A DNA stretch of 64,000 nt, taken from assembly GCA_022495005.1 (NCBI GenBank), contig JAGYXB010000020.1, positions 496,001 to 560,000 on the forward strand. Reading direction: 5' to 3'. The translations under genes were made by a program, and so were the position numbers. Below the pieces are notes generated by a model. The model made no database searches. It saw only the letters and a list, made by a program, of their open reading frames with translations, and was not told where the DNA came from. Below are positions 1 to 10,900 of the stretch, piece by piece. Each line of letters begins with the position of its first letter. Position 1 is the first letter of the stretch. The stretch comes from Rhyacophila brunnea (lineage: Eukaryota > Arthropoda > Insecta > Trichoptera > Rhyacophilidae).

Positions 1-430
1 GGCGTAAATGTGAACTCTGCCATTCTTGGTGGTGTTGGCTTGTGTGTCTCTGATAATTACCTTAGGAATCAAGGGCATGCGTTGTTTGTTCTCCCACGGT
101 GCAGAACTAACCTGCCATTAGTAATGCCAATTGGGAGGGCAGTAACCATGCTTAATGAAATCGCTTCGGATATTGATATATTCCACTTACGTGAGGGTGA
201 ATTTAGGTGGACGTGGTTTTATAAGTTTTTAAGATAGGGTTTATCAAAGTTCACTCTGTGTGCTTCCATCTACTTTTATTTTGTTACTTATTTAATTTAT
301 TTTCTTATTTTATTACTTTTTCTCTGTATTTTTTTTATTATTAACACTTATTTTATGTCATGTCGTGAACGCTTTGAATTTATAATTTGTTATGTTCATT
401 ATATGTAAAATAAATAAATTTAATTTGAAT
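1..430 (+). mobile_element. LINE 3' end (jockey/CR1-like), copy A
   Basis: Open frame to the stop at 235-237 with [16 protein letters not shown] and [17 protein letters not shown], nearly the same as the end of the larger reverse transcriptase fragment at 25854-26780. The 3' UTR ends in repeated AAATAAAT/TTTGAA tracts near 430, typical of a LINE tail. Only the C-terminus is present; the element is cut by the window start. Confidence 0.75.
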
Positions 431-2060
431 TTGAAATTATACATGATAGTTACTAGCTAAGTACTCTGATTCGAGTGACATTGAGATAAATTGTTCTTCG
501 TTATTTATACAATAAAAGTTAGTACATTAACATTAAATTCTGTTACATAATCATATTAAACTAAATATAGAATCAGCGTTTTAAATTGAGTAGCGAAAAG
601 AAATATTATTTGTTAATACAGTTGTAAGGAAATACTATGAAAAATGTTTATTCAGCTCATACACCGTAATGATGTAATAATACACCGTCTCTTATTTCGC
701 CTAATCGACTTGCTGGTCTAGCTGGGTTGTTTACTGGAAATGGATTGGGAATATTTTACTGCAAAGTAATTTGATATTTTTATAAACAATAGATATCTGA
801 TCGCTTATTATTCTGCAGCTACATATGTATCCCTAACTCAAACAACAAAGTTTAATGTGCACTATTTATATCAGATCTTAACAGCCTACCTCCACCCTTC
901 GCCACTGAATTATGTATATGGATTTTAGAGGAAAAGATAACTTTACTTTTTCTGGCAAATAGTTACTTATTTTTATTGAATACATGATTGTCAATTTTCT
1001 TCCGTTATTCTGCTTCAAAGTTTATTACAACGTTTTTATTAGGTCGTATTCTTATTTGTCCGGTGGTTGTTTGTCCGGTACAAGTCTTGTAATCAATTTT
1101 TTACTAACTTCCCGACTAGCTAGACATCTGAAACTTTTAGAATATATCAGAACACAATGCCAATGCATTTTTTTCAAACACTTTTAAGCCATTTTTAAGT
1201 AGAATTAAATTCATTTTTAGTAAATTCTGTTTTGTATGAAAAGTTATTTCGGAAGAAATCCGTAATCCAATTCACTATTACTGGTTGCTAGGGTCCTAAC
1301 AACTAAATTATTAATACATACGTGCGTTACTATGGAAATCAATATGAGTGTCAAAATGACATTTCAGTATTATTTCTATCAAATACATTTTTTTTGATCG
1401 TTTAAGCTAGTCAAGTCAAATGATTCAACAATTCAAAAATTTAAAAACGTTGTGGGTATATAAAAAGTTCTTTTTATCTTGTAATTATTTTTTATTTGGT
1501 TCATAGATGAGAATGTTTGTTCGCATATGTAGAGCCAAAGATTGTGAGAATACCAAAAATAGTTTTTTTTAACGCGTCATATGTTTCAGGCAAGCTACCT
1601 ATTCCATGTATCAAATATTATTGTTTCTATTTTAGGCAATTGTTTTATAGCTGTCCACCTGTGCTGAGAAATCAGATTGGATTTATCTCTTTCGAGTTCT
1701 TCCAAGCGGCTTGTCAGATCTGTGAATTTGTTGCTCTACAGTTCCTTGCTTTTTAAATCTAATCTATTGAATAGAATAGACCAATAAAAGTATCTGTCAG
1801 AAATATCACAAGGGGATATTTTGATTGATATTTTACAATCGAATCGAAAAAATACCTATTGTAAAGATTTTGCTACTTTATGGAAAACCTCCACTGACAG
1901 ATATTATAATATATTGTGTTGCAATTCAATTTAAAAAAATATATTATCCAATAAGAATTTTCGTACATATTCTTAGTTTTCGTATCCATCACTGTTGAGG
2001 ATGATTGTGAAATGTCATAGTTTTATCTCTCCAGTGATTACTGCTTTCCACTACCCGCAT
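431..2060. other. No gene seen; one hAT end at about 815-907
   Basis: AT-rich sequence without an exon-like frame. The segment ending CCTACCTCCACCCTTCGCCACTG at 885-907 is the right end of the hAT family found whole at 60532-61169; its left end was not found. Gene 1 exon 1 could be hidden here but I see no signal-peptide frame with a good donor. Confidence 0.5.
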
Positions 2061-2065
2061 ACCTG

Positions 2066-2440
2066 AAGGCATGGCCCCCATATCCTGAAGCGGACCCCCA
2101 AGCTTATCTTTGGCGCCCCCCTACCTATCGCTAAGCATAAAGGCGTAGTAGCATTTTCCAAATGGTGATTGATGTAAAATTAAGGGTTTAGAGTATATTT
2201 TTAGCGAATTTCTGTGTTTTTAATACATCCATTCGAATTATGGAGTTGTCAAGTATCGACGCACAATTATCAAAAATTTCATCGCACGACCACGTCTTGT
2301 TTTAAAATGTTATGGGAAAATACGCCGCAGGCAACTTTTTTTGTTGTTAAATGAAGTTTGTGGTGTGTTTATCTCCTTATTATTATTATTTATCTACTTA
2401 TCTGGTCGACTCGCCACACTGGGCCCTCTGTGAGAGGTAT
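2066..2440 (+). repeat. Non-autonomous repeat, 'CCTGAAGCGG' family, copy 1
   Basis: Starts GGCCCCCATATCCTGAAGCGG, contains the CGCCGCAGGC block and ends near CGCCACACTGGGCCC. The same order of blocks occurs at 48835-49600 and, reversed, at 44233-44536. Partial copies lie inside the hAT elements at 32785 and 59096. Confidence 0.6.
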
Positions 2441-2529
2441 TGAGAGATCCGTAAAAATTCTTCGACATCTTTATTTTAAAGTTTAAAATTATTTTCCTTT
2501 TGACAGCATCTGAAACAAGTATTTTCCGA

Positions 2530-3035
2530 CTAACTTTCTTCAAGGCATGCTCGCCTTTCATTCTCTTGAAGCTCGTAGGTCACTTCTGCTCTTAAAGCAT
2601 TTTTCCCTGCTCTCGCGTGGTATAGTTTCCAATCCCGGTATTCTAGAGAATTTAAATTTTTATGCACCCGTCAATCATATGGACCCATGGCATATTTTGG
2701 GTGAAAGCTTTTCCTCATGTCAGGCTCATCAGGCACCAATAGCGAGGGCTGTGCGGCTGGTCAATGCAATCCCTAGAGATATAGATATTTTTAGCGACGC
2801 GTCATGTATTCTGTTTCTTAAATTATATTTTATTGTTTAATCTATATTTAAAAAAAAATAATTGTTATTTTTTTATTTTATTTGTTTTGTATAAAACTAT
2901 TAATTGTTTGCTTTGTTTTTTTTTCTCTAACTGATTACTTGTACTTTTTTTCTAAATGTCATGTTGTGAACGTCCTGAATTAATAATTTGTTATGTATGT
3001 ACTCAACGTGTCGTTTTTAAATAAATAAATAAATC
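2530..3035 (+). mobile_element. LINE 3' end (jockey/CR1-like), diverged copy B
   Basis: Frame around 2547-2840 reads LEARRSLLLLKHFSLLSRG, then NAIPRDIDIF. It is related to copies A, C and D but from another subfamily. The 3' UTR shares the block around ATGTCATGTTGTGAACG and ends in AAATAAATAAATAAAT near 3035. Confidence 0.65.
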
Positions 3036-3059
3036 TACTTGGTTCGACCAATAACATGT

Positions 3060-3300
3060 AAATTGTACGTTTCACAACATTTCACCGTAGCACAATTCCT
3101 CGTGAGCTTTCTTATCGGAAAGAGATGACCGTATACTATACGGTCTCCAATTTTATTAGATTAAGCATGGAAATTAATTCAATTTTCATAGCTGATCTTG
3201 GCAAAATTCATGAATTCAAGAATGTAAACCTTACCCAATCTAACAAATAATGCAGTATATCGGCTATTTAAAAAAAATATTTGCTGCTGGCTTCCTGTAA
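3060..3300. repeat. Dispersed repeat, copy 1 (partner at 39090-39395)
   Basis: Shares CATTTCACCGTAGCACA, GAGATGACCGTATACTATAC, GGCAAAATTCATGAATTCA and CAGTATATCGGCTATTT, in the same order, with 39090-39395. Class unknown. Confidence 0.55.
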
Positions 3301-3953
3301 ATTGTAAATCGACAAGAACTGTTTTTTATTTAGACATGAATTTTTATGTCAGTAGGTGCTATACGACCCAAAGAGGTTGGACGGTCTTTAATATACGGCC
3401 ATAATATTCATATTCACGGTGAAGTGTGATACGGTGAACTGCATTCGTACAAGCTTCCGGACACGAGTTGGACCATCATGTGGGCGACCTATCTCTTCCG
3501 CGCATACTCAAAATGTTTTAAATCGCAGGAATATCGAGTTTTTTTTTGTTTGTAGTTACGTTTATGACCCACAGATACTTAATTGATATTTTGACGTCTT
3601 CGATATGCCCCGTCCCGTGTTCACATATTTCCTTAAAAATATTGTGTAAATTAAATCTGTAGTAACCTACTATTTGTTGTTTTTTTGCAACAGAGATGGG
3701 CACAGAATTTGCAGTAAGTACAGCCTGTTCACGCCTTTAATAACTTTTGTTTGTGCATTAGTGACTGGATGTTTCGAAAGAAAATATTATGCAGATGTAT
3801 TTTATTTATTAAACATTCATTTAATTTATTAATTCAATAATAATAGGTAATAAATCAAAATATGTCACTATAATGTATATAATAAGTATGTAAAAAAAGT
3901 TTAGCTTTTACAAAAATCAAATTAATAAATTTATTATAGGTATCTAGCATAAT

Positions 3954-4289
3954 CAATGACATTATTAATGGACGACGCACTCAGTACAGTAGCTAGCAAG
4001 TAAATTCGTCCATAGTGACATTCGCACGTGCATAGATAGACGCCACGCAATATCCATTATGCGATATCACGCATCGGGAATTTATAGCAATATCACCTTT
4101 ATTGTAACGGCGTTAGAACAGTGTTTCTAGTATCAATGTTCGTTTGAGCGAACCTGTCCGAACCGAACCATTTATAGCAATATCACCTTTATTGTAATGG
4201 CGTTAGAACAGATTATGCCATTCGGCAGACCCGACAAAAAAAGTGAGTGTCATTTTTTTCCAGATGCTTCGTCCATATTAATGCCATTG
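3954..4289 (+). repeat. MITE family M1, copy A
   Basis: Ends are inverted: CAATGACATTATTAATGGAC at the left, and the reverse complement of GTCCATATTAATGCCATTG at the right. Inside, a block of about 45 bases (GAATTTATAGCAATATCACC...GCGTTAGAACAG) occurs twice. Copies B (13961-14329) and C (40413-40761) share the layout. Confidence 0.75.
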
Positions 4290-4430
4290 ATTATAATATA
4301 AAACAAGTAAAAAGAGTATTTAGTAAACAAAAAGAAACTTATGTACAATTAAACATTAAAAATTAAACCATTGTATTAAAACAGCTTTTAGGTAGATTTA
4401 ATAATTAGGTTATAATACGTTTATCCTTGA

Positions 4431-4575
4431 TACAGCGGCAAACACATTTTGAAGATAGCCGACAAACTGGATTATTTGTTAGTTTGGGTTAGTTTAGGTT
4501 AGGTTAAGTTAGGTTATCCTAACAAATAATCCAGTATATCGGCAATTTTCAAAATGTGTTTGCCGCTGTATCCAG
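4431..4575. repeat. Short foldback element
   Basis: Arms of about 50 bases (TACAGCGGCAAACACATTTT... and its complement ...AAAATGTGTTTGCCGCTGTA) flank a loop with imperfect TTAGG-like repeats (GGTTAGTTTAGGTTAGGTTA). The arm end (AACAAATAATCCAGTATATCGG) is also in the repeats at 3240 and 39340. Confidence 0.7.
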
Positions 4576-4882
4576 GATAACCGACTAGTACCAATAATTA
4601 TTTAAAAAGTCAACAAAATAGCACAAAACAAAAGTTTCGGAACATACTACCTATACATATAGCGTGCAAACCCCATCGACGAACGATTCGGCCAATCATC
4701 GTGTGTAATTTGGTAATAATACAAACGAAGAGTGTATGTATTACTGATTTCACCATCGCCTAAACAAAAGTTATTAAAGAATAAAACAGGCTGTACTTCT
4801 TTTGACTCATGAGCTATACAGAAGAATTTTGTATAAATTATTCGAGATATTAAAATATCTTCTTTCTGCTACATATCCACAG

Positions 4883-4986
4883 GTGATGCGTGCATTTTTA
4901 TGCGATCTCGATCAGCTGGAACCTGTGTTCCGTTAGGAAACTGCATACACGCTCAGATGGAATTGAATAAAAGAAATGATCCTCAG
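4883..4986 (+). CDS. Gene 1 exon 2: first half of CLIP domain
   Basis: Acceptor AG at 4881-4882, donor GTAAG at 4987. It begins with two bases completing a codon and ends in phase 0, reading DAC...AGTCV...[10 protein letters not shown]...DPQ. This gives CLIP cysteines 1-3. Gene 2 exon 2 (50133-50236) has identical length and phase and shares the CIHAQMEL block. Confidence 0.92.
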
Positions 4987-7900
4987 GTAAGAGAAATTAA
5001 TTATTCTTCTTCTTCTTCTTCCACCCTGTCACGTCCCAACATTGGGGCATAGGGCAAGCACAAGTTGGCGCCACTTCCCTCGGTCCATCGCCAACTCCTG
5101 CGCCTCCCGCCATGTCAGACCTGCAGCACGTAGGTCGCTTTTGCAGCACCGCTGCAGGGTGAGCGAGGGCCGGCCACGGCGACGGAACCCTTGAGGCTGT
5201 GCCACAAGGGTACGAAGTGCCGCACTCTTTGGCGGCATCCGGAATACATGTCCCAACCACGTGAATCGTCTCTTCGTGATAACTTCAATCACCAAAGGCT
5301 GTTGTGTCTGCTCACGAACTCGTGTAATGTACCCTTAAGATTCGGCGGAGACATCGATTCTCAAAGCTCAAAAGCCGAGACTCTTGAAGCTTAGTAAAAT
5401 GCCATGTCTCACAGCCATAGCACGCACGCGTTAAACAAACGACATTAATTAACCGCATATAACTAACTAACAATTTTACCTGAGAAGGCTGGTAACACGT
5501 AGTATAAGTCTGGTGACTATACTGTGCGACAATTCAAAGATTTTCCGGCGAGATCGAATGTCGAGACCAGTGGTGACCCTACAATGATAAGATGCAGATG
5601 TTGATATCTTCCGGGATGACGCATGACGTGACCAAAGTATACCAACCAACTTTCTTGATATTGTTTCTCTGATTGTTACTTTGGTAACTTTTTCAACCTC
5701 GACATTTGTAACTTTGTCTTTCCGGCTAACACGGAGCATGATGAGCGTTGTTTCTGTTTACGCTTCCACTTTATAACAGGGTCAAGAACAGTGGTGGCGA
5801 ACCTATGGCACGCGGGCCACCAGTGGCACGTGAGATGATTTTGCATGGCACGCGTTAGAAGAGAAAAAAAATACCTATAATAATAATAATAATAAATGAT
5901 AGATGGCATTGTATAAAAAATAGCAGGCAAATAGGTACTCTTCAAGAATAAGCATTACGTGTGATCATTTATATACTACTAGATGAGGAGTTCCCATACA
6001 AGTGTCATTTTAAAAATGTATCACAAAAGAAGATATTACGAATATCGTCTTATAATATTTCCTTGTAGGTATAATGCGTTAAGACCGTTAACATGGATTC
6101 CCGAAATTCAACCGTATTGCCCTGGCTGTAAAACTAAATTTGAAGTTCTTGGAATAGTGACTCTAAGGGTGCTGCAACCCAAAGCTTGCAAGCTACCAAA
6201 AATTCATGTCTGAGCGGACAGAGCAAGTCGTCATGCGCTGACTATTAGTTAGAGTAAGATGCAAGCTAGATCGGGCTTACTCATAATTATTGCCAGGTCG
6301 TTTTCGAGACAAATATTAAGTGAGCTTATATCGAGTTAAGTCCGCTGATATTAAAACAGTAAGTTTTAACACTGGCCGAGTCGCTGAAAATCGGGCGTCA
6401 TTTTAAGATGCATATGATCGGAGCAATTCTGGTGTCAATTTGTGCGTAAATAACTAAACTAATTAATACATTAATAAAAAATCTCATTTCTATCCACAAC
6501 AAAATAACTGCACCAAATAAGAAACAAAAACTCGGTGAAGCTTGTAGTAGTAATTCCGGCAGAAACTTTCAAAATTGGAGGGACCGAAATGTATGGCATA
6601 ATTGAAAAAAGTGATAAAGCTATATGTTCTGTGAGTGGTACGAGTATCTAGAACATCATCATTTTTTTAATAGAATTTTCAAAAACTCTTCCCTCCCCCC
6701 GTGAAAAACTGCTCGGCACGTCAGACAGTCGAAAATTAATATTTGGGAAATCACGCGTACGTAAAAAGGTTTGCGAACCCTGGTCTAAGACGATTCGGCG
6801 CCGGGACAACTGGGCGCCACGTGTTTGTTATAGGTATTTTTAAGATATCTATTTAATATTATTATTTATATTTAAGTTATTATATTATTATGAAGAATTT
6901 AAATATTCACACGTAAATAATGATTACATTGTGCATATGTTTATGTTCCAACGGAAGAGAGTGTTCTTTTAGTTTCATATAAAATCTCAGGCATTATAAT
7001 TTTCAATCCGCAATAAAAAACATTATGTTAAGAGCAAAATGAATTAAAACCACCAAGTAGTAGATAGAAACTGATTGAAAATCCTCATATATTTTCTGTA
7101 TGAAATCGCAACGACCTTCTATTTATTTCATTCGACAGTGCGGCGCCCAATTGTCCTGGCGCCAAGTTGTCCCATTCCCATATAACAGAAGTTAAACGAT
7201 ATTTTTTATCATCTAACCTTTCTTATTCTCAGGCTTAGGTCGTGGCTACATGATATTTTCATCAGTCATTATTATCAGATATTTGAGGCACGAATTTATA
7301 CTTACGAGCACTTACTCGCTAACTTACTTTTGAATCATTATGAATTCTTTTAATAATGAATTAATTATTAATAAATAATTTTATTATTTTACAGTTCTGC
7401 GAATTCAAAGGTAGTACTGCGATTGTATGCTGCCCTCGAGGTAGTAGTGGATATGCACCACTGCGCCCAAAAACTACAACCATTCGAAGCCCCCACATTG
7501 TGGATGATCCAGAAGCTAACTGCGAACCACTGCCAGGACACGCTGTTAACGCGACTAAGGATGGCAGAAAAGCATGGGATTGTAAGAATACTATTTTTAA
7601 ATTGCACCAAATATTTTCATTTCAGTAGGTACATAGGTACTTACCCCCTTTATAATATGTACAATGCTGAACAATGGCAAATATAGGGATGAACCAATAT
7701 TATAATATAACCTTTGATGGTAGAATTATTACGAAATTGAAAGGAGATTTTTTTTACCTCTGGTACTGTCGGTAAATACGTATTATGCACTTAATACGTT
7801 AACAAAAAAATGGTATGGGGGAGGGTCCATTTCAAAAAATATCCATAATATGGCATTTTGCTATTGATTGTAATGCAGCGCTCGAAATGGAAAAGTTTAC

Positions 7901-10900
7901 GAACCGGAGCGCTCGACAAATTTTCTGAAGATATTTACATAGTCATCAAATCGTGTGTATTTTATAAAAATAAGTGTGTGAGATTTTCTATTCTATGGCC
8001 TATCTAGCTCAGACGGTCAACATATTTTTTCCACGAGACGGAGCGATAATTTTACAGATTTCACGAGCCGGAACGGCGCTCCGGTGCGTGTCGTTCCATT
8101 TCGAGCCCTGTTGTAATGGCTGTGCATCTGGGTGCATTCTCTATATCTAGACACTCCACACTTTCTACGAGTCTGGCGATGAACAACCCCCATAAAGGAG
8201 ATGTTTTAGATATAAAAATTAACTTTATGAGAGAAATGTATGAATATACGGCTTAATACTCGTAAGATTATGAGACGAAATAAGACAGACCAATAAATTC
8301 TAGTTCCATGACAAAACAGAACAGCCAGGGGAAAAATAAAACATTCATTTTTGTGGAATCTATTTATTAATTAATTAATTATAAAACTTAAGTTTATAAA
8401 CTAAATAATATATACATAAATATTTAACGTTTAAAAATTTTTCAATTTTTTAGTGTATTGTTTTATTATATTATATTTGTTTTACTGAATAGTGAATGTT
8501 TATTAGGTATATATACATTTTTTAAAAATACCGTTATTTTGAAAATAATACATTTTTGAAGTAATACTTCTTTTGGCGCGTTTGGGAAAATCAGTATTTT
8601 GGCGTGTGACATGTAACACATTGTTCGGTTATCAGCCCAACGCACTACCTTTACGCCACAGAATGATACTGCAATCGTGACGATTATACAGTATAATATT
8701 ATAGTTTAGAATTTTTCCGTTGCCTAGGCAGCGAATTGATTATTGTCGGCCATTTGCAATTCCTTACGTAAACAAACGATTAAAGTCAGTGTGACAGTTG
8801 GTACTTTAAAAAAAACAATGAGAAACCATTATATACTTTAGTAATATAAGTTAAGTATATAGAAATAAACCAACGAGTTACAGGAAGATCACCTCTCTTT
8901 CGAATTAGAACATGGAATCATTTTGAGGCTGCTGCCGAAAGATGTCCTAAGACTACAAATTGTTGTGATGGTTTTTACAATGCCTTTCACTCATTGTTTC
9001 ACTGTAGTCACTAGTCACACAAGCATTTGGAACCCATAATGCCAGCGCTCCATTGGCGAGCCAAAAGTCCGAGGACAATAAATCGTCCGATTTGTCTATG
9101 CTCAGCTACTAATCAACGAACGAATAAAAAAGTCGAGCTGTCAAAGTCAAAAGTTGCGTTTATCGTAATGTCTTCCGATAATTCTATAATTTTGTGTTAT
9201 TTATATGTAGACTTGCATAAAATAAATAGTAGTGAAAACAACACAAGTTTTACGTTTTCTTTTATGAATTTCATAAAAACAAATAAAAACATAATTAGTA
9301 AATCTCTCATTTTCTAATGTGTAAATTAACAAATTAATCAATGAAAACGTTTAAAACAATTACAGATTTTTTTCGGTCCGAGTGATTTGGTATTAATGAC
9401 AAATCGACTTTGGATAGTGATTGACGGACGAAGTCTGGCAACTCGGAGAGTAAAATATCAAACATGTTTGAAATCCAACGAGCCTGGTCTGCGGATTAAA
9501 AAGTCCGCAGATCTGGGGTGCTCCACGCGAAAAAAAGTCCGAAGACTGTAAATCGTCTGACTTGCTTGCCAATGGAGCGCCGGCATTAGATGGATTAAGG
9601 CGAAATATAGCTTGCCAGCGATTATTATTAGCCAATTATTCTCATACAGGTCACCTTGAAGTTATAAGGAAAAAGTATGAGACCCTTAGTAATCGAGTGA
9701 CAATAGTCGTGATTATCATAATCAAACAGATAAGTCGAGGTTTTTACGAAGAATGGCCAACATGCAGTGATTACATTATAAAAATTGATATACTCTACAT
9801 ATAAAAATGTGCAATTTTTTCAAAATGTATATACTTACACAGTTGATGATTTCACTTAAAAATATTGAATATTTAAATATATATTTTTCGTTTATAAACA
9901 TAAGTTTTATAAGTAATTAATTACTAAATAGATTCCACAAAAATGACGTTTATTTTTCCTCTGGCTATTCTGTTTCGTCCGGTTACCTAAATTCTAGAAG
10001 CAAATGCTACTGAGGTTGCTCGACAGTCATTTGGGTCATGATCTCCAGTCTTAACATCCCGACGAAGCAGAATAAGAGATATCGTATTCACCTAAACATT
10101 TTGCATTTTTTCGTTCCCCCTTGTGCGCGCGCCTGATATTATGCACTTTATTATTTTAGGCCATTTTGGCCATAAAACACGAGGAACATCAAGCGCACCG
10201 ACTGCCTTCAAATATTGAACGCGCGTTGAAACAAACAAACAAAAAAACTTTAATGCATATTATGATAGAAACGGAACTATTTAAAATGACATAGGTATTC
10301 TATAACACGTATTTAAGTTCATGCCACGATGGCCGAGTGGCTTAAGCGTCGGCCTATAATTTCGTGCGTCCTAGGTTCGAATCCTGGGTCTGGCAAATAC
10401 ACATATTGTTTTTCAATTTGTTTTTTGAGTCAGAGTATGGATCTAATATGGTTAGCAAGTGGCTGACATCCATTTCTCGTAAAAAAAATCTGTTTTTGTC
10501 AAAACCTCTACTCTGTGGAGACCCATATGATCCTATTAGGGTCGGAGACGGTGAAAAGAAGATGAATATGTATCCACATTTGAGATCTATATTCTGTTAT
10601 TCTACGTCCTGTAGGGTAAGCGAGTTACCATTAATTTTGTGTTCCCTGATAAAAGATTTAAAAAAAAATTATTGCATACTTCTTTTATTTAAGATTGCCG
10701 AGAAGTAATATTAAAATACATACCCATATTAAATTTATCATAAGAGCCAATTGGGTCGATTTTACTATAAAATCAATCCTTGTGGCCCCTTCACAATTAT
10801 AGCCCAAGGATCGTATGCATGAGATTCCCAAACACTTTATATACTAAATACTGTTCATTTGTATGCATGAGTACAAATGAAATCTGTTGGTTAGCGACGT

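Noticed and set aside
3692..3712. ATGGGCACAGAATTTGCA followed by GTAAGT as gene 1 exon 1
   Set aside because: The peptide MGTEFA has no signal-peptide character and is far shorter than gene 2 exon 1; there is no similarity to 48650-48722.
4485..4520. Interstitial telomeric repeat (TTAGG)n
   Set aside because: Only a few imperfect units, located in the loop of a foldback element; too short and degenerate.
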